Position numbers and translations under genes: made by a program
Part shown: positions 18,386-27,663 of the stretch, one piece after another
How the letters are laid out: each line of letters opens with the position of its first letter
How positions within the stretch are numbered: the stretch's first letter is position 1
Assembly: GCF_025486315.1 (NCBI RefSeq)
Contig: NZ_JAOOPY010000002.1
Coordinates: forward strand, 62,001-126,000
Reading direction: 5' to 3'
Source of the DNA: Variovorax sp. N23
GTDB lineage: Bacteria > Pseudomonadota > Gammaproteobacteria > Burkholderiales > Burkholderiaceae_C
DNA length: 64,000 bases
The notes under the pieces: generated by a model
Database searches by the model: none
Told to the model about the DNA's origin: nothing
Seen by the model: only the letters and a program-made list of their open reading frames with translations

Positions 18386-19720
18386 ATGGCCATCCCCGAC
18401 TTCAACATGGACAACCAGTGGTTGCCCTTCACCCCCAACCGCGCCTTCCGCAAGGACCCGCGGGTGTTCACCGCCGCCGACGGCATGGTGTTCACCACGC
18501 ACGACGGCCGGAAGGTCGTCGATGGCATCTCGTCGCTGTGGTGCGTGGGTGCGGGCCACAACCGAAAGCCCATCAACGAGGCGATCAAGACGCAGCTCGA
18601 CACGCTCGACTACGCGACCGCCTTCCAGGTCAGCAACGACAAGGCCTTCAAGGCCGCCGAGATGATCGCGGCCATGGCGCCGGGCGACCTGAACAAGGTG
18701 CTGTTCTGCAACTCCGGCTCTGAAGCGGCGGACACCTCGCTGAAAGTGGCGCTGGCCTACCACCGCGCCCGCGGCGAGGGCCATCGCAACGTGTTCATCG
18801 GCCGCGAGAAGGGCTACCACGGCGTGGGTTTCGGCGGCATGTCGGTGGGTGGTATTCCGGGCAACCGCAAGACCTTTGGCACGGCCTTCCTGCCGCGCGT
18901 GGACCACATGCGCTTCATCCACGACCCGGTGAACCATGCCTACATCCACAACCAGGAGCCGGTGTGGGCCGACGACCCATTGCTGGAGCTGGAGCAGCGC
19001 ATCCTGCCGCTGCACGACCCGAGCAACGTGGCGGCCATCATCGTCGAGCCGATCGCGGGTTCGGCCGGCTGGTACGTGCCGCCGAAGGGCTACCTGAAGC
19101 GGCTGCGCGAGATCTGCGACAAGCACGGCATCCTGCTGATCTTCGACGAGGTCATCACCGGCTTCGGCCGCCTGGGCACGAACTTCGGCGCCGACTACTA
19201 CGGCGTGGTGCCGGACATGCTGAACTTCGCCAAGGCGGTGACCAACGGCGTGATCCCGATGGGCGGCGTGATCTGCCGCGACAAGCTGTACGACGCGATG
19301 ATGGCCACCGACGCACCCGAGCATGTCGTCGAGTTCTTCCACGGCTACACCTACTCGGGCCACCCGGTGGCGGCGGCCGCGGCCATCGCCACGCTCGAGC
19401 TGTTCCAGAAGGAGCAGCTCTTCTCGCGCGCCGGCGAGATGGGCCCGGTGCTGGGCGATGCCTTCCACAGCGTGTTCAAGGGCCTGCCCAACGTGATCGG
19501 CATCCGCAGCCTGGGCCTGGCCGCGGCGGTGGAGCTGGCGCCGATGGCCGGCGCGCCCGGCAAGCGGGCCTACGACATCTTCGTGGACTGCTTCCACAAG
19601 GGCGCGCTGGTGCGCCCGGCCGGCGACGTGATCGTGATCGCGCCGCCGTACATCGTGGAGAAGTCGCACATCGACACGCTGGTCAACACGCTGGCGGATT
19701 CGATCAAGAAGGCCGCTTAA
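18386..19720 (+). CDS. Omega-amino acid (beta-alanine) : pyruvate aminotransferase
   Basis: This 444-residue class III aminotransferase has SGSEAADTSLKVA near residue 115, EPIAGSAGWYVPPKGYL, the cofactor Asp in LIFDEVITGFGRLG, and the PLP lysine in NFAKAVTNGV. The N-terminal FNMDNQWLPFTPNRAF is characteristic of the beta-alanine/omega-amino acid group that uses pyruvate as acceptor. An AGGAG site lies eight bases before the ATG at 18386. The stop overlaps the convergent lipoprotein stop in TTAA. The exact amine donor cannot be read from sequence. Confidence 0.92.
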   Translation: MAIPDFNMDNQWLPFTPNRAFRKDPRVFTAADGMVFTTHDGRKVVDGISSLWCVGAGHNRKPINEAIKTQLDTLDYATAFQVSNDKAFKAAEMIAAMAPGDLNKVLFCNSGSEAADTSLKVALAYHRARGEGHRNVFIGREKGYHGVGFGGMSVGGIPGNRKTFGTAFLPRVDHMRFIHDPVNHAYIHNQEPVWADDPLLELEQRILPLHDPSNVAAIIVEPIAGSAGWYVPPKGYLKRLREICDKHGILLIFDEVITGFGRLGTNFGADYYGVVPDMLNFAKAVTNGVIPMGGVICRDKLYDAMMATDAPEHVVEFFHGYTYSGHPVAAAAAIATLELFQKEQLFSRAGEMGPVLGDAFHSVFKGLPNVIGIRSLGLAAAVELAPMAGAPGKRAYDIFVDCFHKGALVRPAGDVIVIAPPYIVEKSHIDTLVNTLADSIKKAA

Positions 19721-20541
19721 GTGGGGCGCCTGAGGCTGGCGCAGTAGTCCTGCGGGGGCAGCGGCGCTGTCGGCCAGAGGCTGTCGTAGTCGCTGGTCGG
19801 GCCCTCGGGTATGGCCGACGCCGTGGACAGCAATTGCACGGTCGCGATCTTGAAGTCGCTCGGCAGGTGCTGCGGCACGCCCAGCGACCGCAGCACATGG
19901 CCGGCGCCGGCGATCAGCAGCACCGTCTTGCCCGGCTGACGCGCCTTCACCACTGCCTGCGCCATGGCGCGGTCGCGGGCGATCTGGATGCGCGTCATCG
20001 GCCCGATCTGCGATTCGGGCAGCAGGTGGCAGTGGCCCTCGCGGACGGCCTGCTGCTGCGCTTGGCGGGCGCTGTCGCCCAGCTGCGCGTCGAGAGAGAC
20101 GTCGGCCATCGCGTCCTTCATGCGCGCCCGCGGCAGGTTGGCGCCCAGGACCGGCACGCCGGCGCGCACCGCGGCCATCACGGCCGGGCCGTAATCGGCC
20201 CAGGGCCAGGCCTTGTCGTTCCAGCTCAGTGCGGTGCGAATCTGTTCTTCGGTGGCGTCGGCCGGCAGGTGGCCGGTGCCGTTGCCTTCCTCGGCCATCT
20301 CCAGCGTCAGCGCGGCCAGGCGCCCGCGCGCGACCAGCGTCTCGACGGCTTCGCGCTCGATGACGTGGTGCTCGGGCGCGTCGTGCTGTTCGCCGATCAG
20401 CACGGCGTCGGCCGGCAGCAGCGCCGCGATGCGGCGGGCCACCGGCGCGTCGGCTGCGGGCGGCGCGGATACGCAACCTCCCAGCAGGGCCAGACAGACG
20501 AGAAGGGCGAAATGCGGTGCGGCCAGACGCGAACGAGGCAT
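19717..20541 (-). CDS. ChaN-family (haem/iron-regulated) lipoprotein
   Basis: From the ATG at 20541 the product is 274 residues with a lipoprotein signal (lipobox LLGGC, Cys about residue 23). The ChaN/DUF399 domain follows: VLIGEQHDAPEHHVIERE near residue 50, LTLEMAEEG, and the C-terminal LLIAGAGHVLRS. The family contains the cofactor-binding ChaN of Campylobacter, which binds haem at the outer membrane. In other bacteria the role is not defined. The frame stays open upstream to 20673, but the signal peptide fixes the start. Convergent with, and overlapping by four bases, the aminotransferase gene. Confidence 0.85.
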   Translation of the reverse strand: MPRSRLAAPHFALLVCLALLGGCVSAPPAADAPVARRIAALLPADAVLIGEQHDAPEHHVIEREAVETLVARGRLAALTLEMAEEGNGTGHLPADATEEQIRTALSWNDKAWPWADYGPAVMAAVRAGVPVLGANLPRARMKDAMADVSLDAQLGDSARQAQQQAVREGHCHLLPESQIGPMTRIQIARDRAMAQAVVKARQPGKTVLLIAGAGHVLRSLGVPQHLPSDFKIATVQLLSTASAIPEGPTSDYDSLWPTAPLPPQDYCASLRRPT

Positions 20542-20679
20542 GGCCGCTCGCCGGCTCAGAACGTGTGAAGGAACCGTCGCGAGCGCCCCGAGCTTGCATC
20601 GAGGACCGGAGCCGCACTGGCGTGCGGTGAGGACCGCAGATGCGAGATCGGGGTGCGCAGCAGGTTCATTCACACGTTC

Positions 20680-20991
20680 TCAGTGGACCAGCACCGGGGT
20701 GTGCGCCAGTTCGGCGTAGCCCTCGAGCGTGTCCTCGACCTCTTCCTGCGTGGGCGTGTTGAGCTGCCAGGCGGTGATCTGCTGCTGGAACAGCTCGGCC
20801 CAGGAGCCGTCGAGGTAGACCTCCTTGCCGGAGCGCTTGTCGACGATCTCGAAGCCGTGGCGGGCCAGCACCGGCAGGTGCGGCTGCACGGGGGCTTCGC
20901 CCTCGGTGGGCTGCACATGCACGACCGCGAACGAATCGGAGTCGTACAGCATGTTCATGGCGGGGCCGGTGAGGATGTCGATGGCGTTCAT
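20680..20991 (-). CDS. DUF3567 family protein
   Basis: This 103-residue soluble protein has the DUF3567 pattern MLYDSDSFAVVHV, then GFEIVDKRSGKEVYLDGSWAELF and a C-terminal TQEEVEDTLEGYAELA. The family is almost restricted to Betaproteobacteria, where it is short, highly conserved and of unknown function. It is transcribed in the same direction as the ChaN-like gene, which starts about 140 bases further on, and it follows the DUF3108 gene by 74 bases. Confidence 0.88.
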   Translation of the reverse strand: MNAIDILTGPAMNMLYDSDSFAVVHVQPTEGEAPVQPHLPVLARHGFEIVDKRSGKEVYLDGSWAELFQQQITAWQLNTPTQEEVEDTLEGYAELAHTPVLVH

Positions 20992-21065
20992 GGGTGTTAG
21001 ATAGCAATCAACGCGCCAGTTTCAAGAAGCGTCGAAACTTTCACGGCGCGAAAGCCATTGACGGC

Positions 21066-22193
21066 TCAATTCGGCCCGCCGGCGGGCAGCCGTTCGCGCA
21101 AACGCATGTCGGCGAAGTCGCCGTTCGCCTGTGTCAATTTGAACCGTACCGGCAGATAGCCCAGGGCCGGCGCCAGCCACAGCTCGACGGTGTCGTCGTA
21201 GGGCTTGCGTGGGTTGCGGGTCAGCTTGCGGGCGACGAAATCGCCGGCCGGCAGGTGCAGCAGCTCTTCTTCGCCGATCTTGAAGATCCACAAATCGGCG
21301 TCGCGCGTGCCCACGGTCTGGATGGCGATCGCCCCGTCCGTCGTGTAGCGCGCGGGGTCGCCCGCCATCAGCGCGCCCAGTTGCAGCATCACGCTCAGGC
21401 GGTCCTGCGCGCCGGGCATGAGGGCGACCGGCGGCGCGTTGTTGCTGAACACGACCTGACCCTGGTCGCGCACGAAATGCGAGGCGACCTCGGCCTTGCG
21501 GGTGTCGGAGAAGCGCGTCGGCTCGATGCCGCCCGGGCCGATCGTGCCCTGGCTGTGCTGCGATCGCAGCGTGACGAAGAGCGCGCCCATCGACAGGCGC
21601 GCGTCGTAGGCCTGCCCGTCCTGCTTCCATTCGAGCTCGCCGAAGAGGTTCATCGGTGCCGATCCGAGCTGGCCGGTGGCGGAGAACTTGAGCCGTACCG
21701 AGCCGGGCAGCTTCGCCGTGAGGGGCGGCGCGATCGGGGCCGATGCCACGGCGGGCGCGCTCGCGGCCGGCTCGGGCGCCGGCGCCCGAGCCTGGCCGGC
21801 GTCGCTGGAGCTGGCGGCCGTCGTGGTGCTGTCGGGCTCGGTCGGTGCCTCGGCCGTCGTGACGGGCGGCGCGTCGGCAGCGGGTGCCGCAACAGGCTCG
21901 GGCGCGGGTGGTGCCGGGCGGGGTTTCGGCGGTGGCTTGGGCTTTGGCGCAACGGCCAGCTTCGGCGGCGGCTTCGGCGCCTCGACCACCGGCGGGGCCG
22001 GCGGCGCGACCACAATCGTCCGGGTGATGAAGCTCTGGGCCAGCGACTCGCTCGGCCGCAGCATCGCGCCCGACACCCAGCCCAGCAGCGCCAGATGCGC
22101 CGCGACGACGACCGTCGCCACCGCGGCCAGCGTGCGCCAGGGCGGGCGCTCCGGCGGTGCGGCACCGTGGGGCGGGAGGAGGGCGGCGGTCAT
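21066..22193 (-). CDS. DUF3108 domain protein with TonB-like N-terminus
   Basis: The product is 375 residues. It starts with one membrane segment (about 20-45), followed by a long Pro/Ala/Lys-rich stretch (about 65-155, e.g. PKPPPKLAVAPKPKPP) that should span part of the periplasm. A beta-rich DUF3108 domain occupies about 160-370, with SVRLKFSATGQLG, LPAGDFVARKLTR and LWLAPALGYLPVRFK. The architecture recalls TonB-type linkers. DUF3108 function is unknown; an outer-membrane or periplasmic lipoprotein-like role is likely. Confidence 0.87.
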   Translation of the reverse strand: MTAALLPPHGAAPPERPPWRTLAAVATVVVAAHLALLGWVSGAMLRPSESLAQSFITRTIVVAPPAPPVVEAPKPPPKLAVAPKPKPPPKPRPAPPAPEPVAAPAADAPPVTTAEAPTEPDSTTTAASSSDAGQARAPAPEPAASAPAVASAPIAPPLTAKLPGSVRLKFSATGQLGSAPMNLFGELEWKQDGQAYDARLSMGALFVTLRSQHSQGTIGPGGIEPTRFSDTRKAEVASHFVRDQGQVVFSNNAPPVALMPGAQDRLSVMLQLGALMAGDPARYTTDGAIAIQTVGTRDADLWIFKIGEEELLHLPAGDFVARKLTRNPRKPYDDTVELWLAPALGYLPVRFKLTQANGDFADMRLRERLPAGGPN

Positions 22194-22294
22194 GGTCAGA
22201 GGTGGATCGGGCGGCGCGCTGGAGGTTCACCTCGGTACACTGCCGCCCGTTCAACCAGTTTAGTTGCGATGCCGCCACCGGCACCGCCGTTCCC

Positions 22295-23374
22295 ATGAAA
22301 CTCGCCACCCTCAAGGACGGCTCGCGCGACGGCCAGCTGGTCGTCGTCTCGCGCGACCTCACGCTCGCCCACTACGCCACCGGCATCGCCAGCCGGCTGC
22401 AGCAGGTGCTCGACGACTGGGGCTTCATGAGCCCGCAGCTGCAGGACCTGTACGACGAGCTCAACAGCGGCCGCGCGCGCCACGCCTTCCCCTTCGACCC
22501 CGCCCAATGCATGGCGCCGCTGCCGCGCGCCTACCAGTGGGCCGACGGCTCGGCCTACCTCAACCACGTCGAGCTGGTGCGCAAGGCCCGGAATGCCGAA
22601 GTGCCCGAGAGCTTCTACACCGATCCGCTGATGTACCAGGGCGGCAGCGACGATCTTCTGGGCCCGATGGACGACGTGGTGGTGCCGAGCGAATCGATGG
22701 GCATCGACTTCGAGGCCGAGATCGCGGTGGTCACCGGCGACGTGCGCATGGGCGTCACGCCCGAGCAGGCGCTCGACGGCATCCGCCTGGTGATGCTGGT
22801 CAACGACGTGAGCCTGCGCGACCTCATCCCCGCCGAACTGGCCAAGGGCTTCGGCTTCTTCCAGAGCAAGCCCGCCACCGCCTTCAGCCCCGTGGCCGTC
22901 ACGCTCGACGAGCTGGGCGAGGCCTGGCGCGAAGGCCGCGTCCACCTGCCGCTGCAAAGCAGCTGGAACGGCCGCAAGGTCGGCCTGTGCGACGCCGGCG
23001 ACGAGATGACCTTCCACTTCGGCCAGCTCATCGCCCACATCGCCAAGACGCGCAACGTGCGCGCCGGCAGCATCGTCGGCAGCGGCACCGTGAGCAACAA
23101 GGGCGTGGAGAAAAACGGTCGCATGGAATGGCCCAAGGGCTACTCCTGCATCGCCGAGAAGCGCTGCATCGAGACCCTCCAGGACGGCCAGCCGAGCACC
23201 GAGTTCATGCGCTACGGCGACACCATCCGCATCGAGATGAAGGGCCTGGATGGCCGCTCGCTGTTCGGCGCGATCGACCAGGAGATCGTGGCGCCGGGTG
23301 GGCGGGAGCGTGCGGCGGCTGCTGCTGCGAGCGCGCTGAAGGCGCAGGCAGCAGCAGACGTTGCCGGGGGCTGA
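22295..23374 (+). CDS. Fumarylacetoacetate hydrolase family protein
   Basis: The product is 359 residues with an FAH-type fold. The N-terminal domain (about 1-100) has YQWADGSAYLNHV. The catalytic domain carries the metal-binding MGIDFEAEIAVVTGDV, NDVSLRDLIPAEL, and GSGTVSNKGV. Members cleave C-C bonds in acylpyruvates or fumarylacetoacetate, or act as decarboxylases; this subgroup is often annotated as 2-keto-4-pentenoate hydratase-like. No homogentisate gene is nearby, so the substrate is open. The C-terminal 30 residues are Ala-rich and probably not conserved. Confidence 0.88.
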   Translation: MKLATLKDGSRDGQLVVVSRDLTLAHYATGIASRLQQVLDDWGFMSPQLQDLYDELNSGRARHAFPFDPAQCMAPLPRAYQWADGSAYLNHVELVRKARNAEVPESFYTDPLMYQGGSDDLLGPMDDVVVPSESMGIDFEAEIAVVTGDVRMGVTPEQALDGIRLVMLVNDVSLRDLIPAELAKGFGFFQSKPATAFSPVAVTLDELGEAWREGRVHLPLQSSWNGRKVGLCDAGDEMTFHFGQLIAHIAKTRNVRAGSIVGSGTVSNKGVEKNGRMEWPKGYSCIAEKRCIETLQDGQPSTEFMRYGDTIRIEMKGLDGRSLFGAIDQEIVAPGGRERAAAAAASALKAQAAADVAGG

Positions 23375-23380
23375 TGCGCT

Positions 23381-25042
23381 GTGCCCACTTCGCCTGAGCA
23401 GTTGTTGGCGTGACTCGCCGAGCCTGAAAGTCATCGGCTGGAGTTCAAGGAAGCCAAGCTGAAGTACGACTTCGAGAAGCTCTTGAAGTACTGCGTGGCA
23501 CTGGCCAACGAAGGTGGCGGCACCATCGTGCTGGGTGTGACGGACAAGCGACCGCGCAGGATCGTCGGCTCCTTGGCCTTCGATGAGCCGGGCCGCACCG
23601 AGGCCGGTCTGCACCAGAAGCTGGGCCACCGTATTCCCGTGGAAGAGCTTCGGTTGCCGGAGGGGCGCGTCGTGATCGTGCATGTGCCTTCGCGGCTGCC
23701 GGGTACGGCGTGGCAGATCGATGGCCGCTATTACAAGCGGGCGGGGGATGATCTCGCGCCGCTGAGCGATCACGAACTGCGAGCCATGTTCGCGGAAACG
23801 GGACCGGACTTTTCGGCGCAACCTTGTCCAGGGGCAACACTGGTCGACCTGGCGCCGGAATCCGTCGCAGTGTTCCGCGATCGCTGGGCGCAGAAGTCGG
23901 CCGATCCGCGCAAGCACGATTGGAGCGATGCTGAAACGCTGCGCAATGCGGAACTGCTGGTCGAGGGCGACCGGGTCAGCTACGCGGCACTGATCCTGCT
24001 GGGCACACGAGCTGTTCTGGGTCGCTGTCTGCCTCAGGCTGAGCTGATCTTCGAGTACCGGTCGTCCGAGGCTGCCGGTCCGGCGGCTGACCGCGAGGAA
24101 TACCGCGAAGGCTTTCTGGCCTGGCAAGACAAGCTCTGGAAAAAGATCAATCTGCGCAATGATCGGCAGAGTTACCAGGACGACTTCTTTCGCATGGACC
24201 TGCCGACTTTCGACGAGGTGCCGGTGCGCGAAGCCGTGCTGAATGCGCTGGCGCATCGCGACTATCGCTTGGGTGGTTCGGTGTTCGTGAGGCAGTACGC
24301 CAAGCGACTGGAAGTCGTGAGCCCTGGCGGTCTGCCGCCGGGCATCACGCCCGAAAACATCATCGATCAGCAGAATCCCCGCAACCGCCGCCTGGCCGAG
24401 GCTTTGGCCAAGTGCGGCCTGATCGAGCGATCGGGTCAGGGTCTGAACCTGACGGTGGAAAGCGCGGTTCGGCAGGGCAAGCCCTTGCCCAGCTTGGCCG
24501 GAACAGCGGCGCACGAGGTGCGATTGACGTTGGAAGGCGGCGTGCGCAACCCAGCGTTCGTTCGCTTCATGGAGCGCCTGGGTGAAGAGACGCTGCGGTC
24601 GTTCTCGACTCTGGACTACCTGGCGCTGGAATGCCTTCAGCAGGAGCGGCCCTTGACGCCTGTATTGCAGGAGCGCCTGCCGGCGTTGGCGGCCGCGGGC
24701 GCCGTGGAGGTGCTTGGCCGTGGGAAGAGCGCACGCTACATCTTGGCGGCAGCGCTCTATGCCGCGCTAGGCGCCAAGGGCACCTACACGCGCAAGCGCG
24801 GGCTCGATCATGGAACCAACAAGGCGCTGTTGCTGAAGCATCTCCGAGACCAAGGGCAGGCCGGGGCGCCGCTGAGCGAGTTTCGTCAGGTGCTGCCGGC
24901 GCTGCCGGTCAAGGCGGTGCAGCACCTGCTGGACGAGTTGCGCAACGAGGGCGCCATTCGTGTGCTGGGCCAGCGGCGATGGGCGCGGTGGCATTTGGCG
25001 GATTCCCCCGTCTTTAACCCTGGCGGGCCGGAAAAGGTTTAA
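23381..25042 (+). pseudogene. AlbA_2 (Schlafen-type) / ATP-binding regulator gene with an in-frame TGA at codon 11
   Basis: From the GTG at 23381 the frame reads MPTSPEQLLA, then TGA (23411-23413), then LAEPESHRLEFKEAK and 530 further residues without interruption. The LEFKE motif is the beginning of the AlbA_2 DNA-binding domain (about residues 15-135). Behind it lie a GHKL-like ATPase segment (VREAVLNALAHRDYRLGG) and C-terminal winged-helix parts. TGA occupies a position where a Trp codon (TGG) would be one change away. If translation restarts at TTG 23483, the first strand of the AlbA_2 domain is lost. The gene is either a recent pseudogene, a short-leader product, or subject to readthrough. 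Such proteins are often accessory and mobile; GC looks lower than in neighbours. Confidence 0.75.
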
Positions 25043-25208
25043 AGCGCCGCTTTGGTGGGTGAAATAGTTCTTAAAAATCAAGCACTTATAAAGACCATCG
25101 GCGTGCCTGAGTGCCCGAAGTCAAGTTTAAGGGGCTGAAGAAAGCACTGCCGTGTCTGCGCGCCCAGCTCATCGAAGAGCTGGTGCATCCGTGAAGACCG
25201 GCTGATTC
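25043..25208. other. Intergenic region with an AT-rich patch and a small hairpin
   Basis: The 166 bases between two convergent genes begin with a markedly AT-rich stretch (about 25062-25092, including CTTATAAAG), unusual for this genome. They also contain CCAGCTC-ATCGAA-GAGCTGG (25164-25183), a hairpin without a T-run. A 27-codon GTG frame at 25111-25194 shows no recognisable similarity and is not called as a gene. Confidence 0.5.
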
Positions 25209-26378
25209 CTACTTCGCGAACGCCCGCCGCGACCCGTCCGGGAACACCTCGTCGTCGCGATCCGGCTGGCCGTTGGCGTCCCAGGTGCGCTCGCGCATGA
25301 CGCGGCCCTGGTTGTCGTAGGCCGACTCGCTCTGGAGGCGGCCCGCTTCGTCGAAGCGGCGGTGCAGGCCCACCGGCAGCAGGCGGCCGCGCGGTGCGGG
25401 GGCGCTGAAGCGGCCCTGCGCGGCGCGTTGGCCGTTGTCGTGGAACTCGGTGATGTCGGCCACGCGCTCCAGCCCTTCGCCGCTGTAGACCGTCGTGCTG
25501 CGCGGTTGGCCGTTGAGGTAGAAGCTGTCGTCGCTCAGCGCCGCGCCGGCCGGGTTCCAGCGCTGCTCGCGCAGCAGCGAACCGCGCTCCGAATACTCCG
25601 CCTCGCGCTGCTTCACGCTGCCGCGCTCGCCCACCAGCGCCGCCAGTTCGTAGCGCTTGACGCCCTCGGACGAGAAGCGCTGTTCGATGCGCTGGTTGCC
25701 CGCCAGCTCGTCGATCGATTCGGGCTTGCCGTTGTCGTAGAGGCGTTCGCTGCGCACCCGCTTGCCGGCCACGAAGGCCAGGCGCGCGCGCAGGCCGCCG
25801 TTGGCGTCGAACAGCTCGACCTGCGACGGCGCACTGCCGCCGAAGCCGCACAGCCGCGCATCGTCCGCTGCCGGCGCAAGCACCGCCTTGTCGGCACAGC
25901 GCAGCGCCGACAGCTGGCCCGTGGGCGTGAACTCCGCCGACGCGCGCTCCCCGCCCGGCTCGGTGTAGAACGCGACCCGGCGCAGCTGGCCGTTGGGGTG
26001 GAAGCTGCGCACCAGGCCCAGCTCGCGGCCGTCGTCGTAGGTCGCCTCGCGCAGCAGCTGGCCGTCGGGGTAGAACTCGCGGGCGCGGCCGTGCAGGTTG
26101 CCCCGGGCGTTCACGCTGTGTTCCTTGGCCAGCTTGCCGCGGTCGTAGTAGCGCACGGCCCCCATGAAGACACCGTTGCGCAGCTCCTGCTCGCGCTGCA
26201 GTTCGCCGCTGTCGCGGTCCTTGCAGCGCATCACGCCGGTCTTGCCCTGGGTCGTGTTGCCGTTGGCCGGGTTGACGCGCTCGCCGTTGAGGTCGCAGTC
26301 CTGCACGGCGTGCGCGGTGCCGCCGGCCAGTGCCAGCAGCAGCGCGGCCGCGAGGGCCACGACGACGCGCGTGCTCAT
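25209..26378 (-). CDS. Exported YwqK-repeat protein
   Basis: This 389-residue protein has a cleavable signal peptide (AHA around residue 28). A series of imperfect repeats of about 24 residues follows, of the type G-x-(L/R)-x-x-Y-x-x-G-(Q/K)-L: REFYPDGQLLREATYDDG, RSFHPNGQLRRVAFY, AYDNQGRVMRERTWDANG. These are the MORN-like YwqK repeats, often annotated as toxin-antitoxin immunity-like proteins. Two cysteines near the mature N-terminus could form a disulfide. The start ATG overlaps the stop of marC as ATGA, so translation is coupled. Function unknown. Confidence 0.82.
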   Translation of the reverse strand: MSTRVVVALAAALLLALAGGTAHAVQDCDLNGERVNPANGNTTQGKTGVMRCKDRDSGELQREQELRNGVFMGAVRYYDRGKLAKEHSVNARGNLHGRAREFYPDGQLLREATYDDGRELGLVRSFHPNGQLRRVAFYTEPGGERASAEFTPTGQLSALRCADKAVLAPAADDARLCGFGGSAPSQVELFDANGGLRARLAFVAGKRVRSERLYDNGKPESIDELAGNQRIEQRFSSEGVKRYELAALVGERGSVKQREAEYSERGSLLREQRWNPAGAALSDDSFYLNGQPRSTTVYSGEGLERVADITEFHDNGQRAAQGRFSAPAPRGRLLPVGLHRRFDEAGRLQSESAYDNQGRVMRERTWDANGQPDRDDEVFPDGSRRAFAK

Positions 26379-26974
26379 CGGCCCATCTCCAGGACCAGCG
26401 ACTTGAGCCCGCGGATCATCATCTCCACCGCGACGGCCACCAGGATCAGGCCCATCAGCCGCTCGAGCGCGAGCACCACGCGGTCGCCGATCAGGCGCTG
26501 GATGCGGTCGGACAGCACCAGCACCAGCGCGCAGACGGCCATGGTCACGCTGAGCGCGGCGATCCATTCGAGCCGGCGTTCCGGCGCCTGCGACACCAGC
26601 AGCATCACGGTGGCCAGCGCCGACGGGCCGGCCAGGGCGGGAATGGCCAGCGGCACGATCAGCGGCTCGCGCGTGTCGGTGCTCTCGTAGGCGGTGTGGT
26701 TCGGGAAGATCATGCGCAGCGCGATGAGAAGCAGCACCACCGCCCCCGCGATCTGCAGCGACAGCCCCGACAGCCCCATCACCCGCAGGAAGCTGTCGCC
26801 GACGAACATGAAGGCCAGCAGCAGCACGAAGGCGATCAGCACCTCGCGCAGGATCACGCCCGCGCGCCGCTCGGGCGCCACATGGCGCAGCGCGTTGGCG
26901 AAGATGGGGATGTTGCCCAGCGGGTCGCAGATGAGCAGCAGCAGCACCGTGGCGGAGGCGAAGGTGTAGGTCAC
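26375..26974 (-). CDS. MarC family inner-membrane protein
   Basis: This 199-residue protein has six hydrophobic segments and the MarC pattern LLLICDPLGNIPIF near residue 16, with a second half ending in GLILVAVAVEMMIRGLK. MarC proteins were once linked to multiple antibiotic resistance, but that link was later withdrawn and their transport role is not known. It is followed by the YwqK-repeat gene with a four-base overlap and is divergent from the copper chaperone gene. Confidence 0.92.
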   Translation of the reverse strand: MTYTFASATVLLLLICDPLGNIPIFANALRHVAPERRAGVILREVLIAFVLLLAFMFVGDSFLRVMGLSGLSLQIAGAVVLLLIALRMIFPNHTAYESTDTREPLIVPLAIPALAGPSALATVMLLVSQAPERRLEWIAALSVTMAVCALVLVLSDRIQRLIGDRVVLALERLMGLILVAVAVEMMIRGLKSLVLEMGR

Positions 26975-26989
26975 GGGCCCATTATCTGT

Positions 26990-27020
26990 TGCAAAACGTG
27001 TACATGTTGGCTCCGATAAT
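26990..27020 (+). promoter_or_regulatory. Candidate promoter for the PCu(A)C gene, with an embedded imperfect palindrome
   Basis: TTGCAA (26990-26995) and GATAAT (27015-27020) are separated by 19 bases, somewhat long for a housekeeping promoter. Between them lies AACGTGTACATGTT (26995-27008), an imperfect inverted repeat that could bind a dimeric regulator. The downstream gene starts at 27112. Confidence 0.4.
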
Positions 27021-27111
27021 CGCTCGCAGCACCCCCCGAGACGCCGTGCCGTTGAACTCGCACACCGCCTTCCGGTCCACCGTCTGCCATCCGAAATTTC
27101 TGGAGACCTGC

Positions 27112-27603
27112 ATGCCCTTCATCCCTTCGCTGCGTCGCGCTGCCCTTTGCATGGCGCTCGCCGCAGCCGGCGCATCCGCGCTCGCCCAGCCGGCCGCGCC
27201 GGTCGAGGTGCAGGACGCCTGGGTGCGCGCCGCCGTGCCCGGCCAGAGCGGCACCGGTGCCTTCATGAAGCTCACGGCGCGCGCCGGCCTGCGCCTGGTC
27301 GGCGTCAGCACGCCGGTCGCCGGCGTGGCCGAGGTGCACGAGATGAAGATGGAGGGCGACACGATGCGCATGCGCGCCATCCCGGGCCTCGACCTGCCGG
27401 AACACAAGACCGTCGAGCTCAAGCCCGGCGGCTACCACCTGATGCTGATGGACCTGAAGCATCCGGTCGCCAAGGGCACGACGATCCCGCTGACGCTGCA
27501 GTTCCAGGACGCGCAGGGCGCCAAGAGCACGCTCTCGCTGGATGCCCCGGTGCGCTCGGCGGCGCCTGCCGGCGCGGCGCCGGCGCACATGTACAAGCAC
27601 TGA
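27112..27603 (+). CDS. Periplasmic copper chaperone PCu(A)C
   Basis: The product is 163 residues. It has a signal peptide ending at ALAQ (about residue 26), then the PCu(A)C fold with the H(M)x10Mx21HxM-type copper site: VHEMKMEG, MRMRAIPG and GGYHLMLMDLK. The protein delivers Cu(I) to cytochrome oxidase and other cuproproteins. No SCO or oxidase gene is nearby. A TGGAGA site precedes the ATG at 27112. The C-terminus ends HMYKH and may add a weak metal ligand. Confidence 0.92.
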   Translation: MPFIPSLRRAALCMALAAAGASALAQPAAPVEVQDAWVRAAVPGQSGTGAFMKLTARAGLRLVGVSTPVAGVAEVHEMKMEGDTMRMRAIPGLDLPEHKTVELKPGGYHLMLMDLKHPVAKGTTIPLTLQFQDAQGAKSTLSLDAPVRSAAPAGAAPAHMYKH

Positions 27604-27663
27604 TCGCCGACGTTGCTGCGGGCACGCTGGGGTAAGCTGGCGGACCCACAGCCGGAGACACCC

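Noticed and set aside
25111-25194. A 27-codon GTG reading frame between convergent genes
   Set aside because: A TGA stands directly before it, there is no clear ribosome-binding site, and no family is recognisable.
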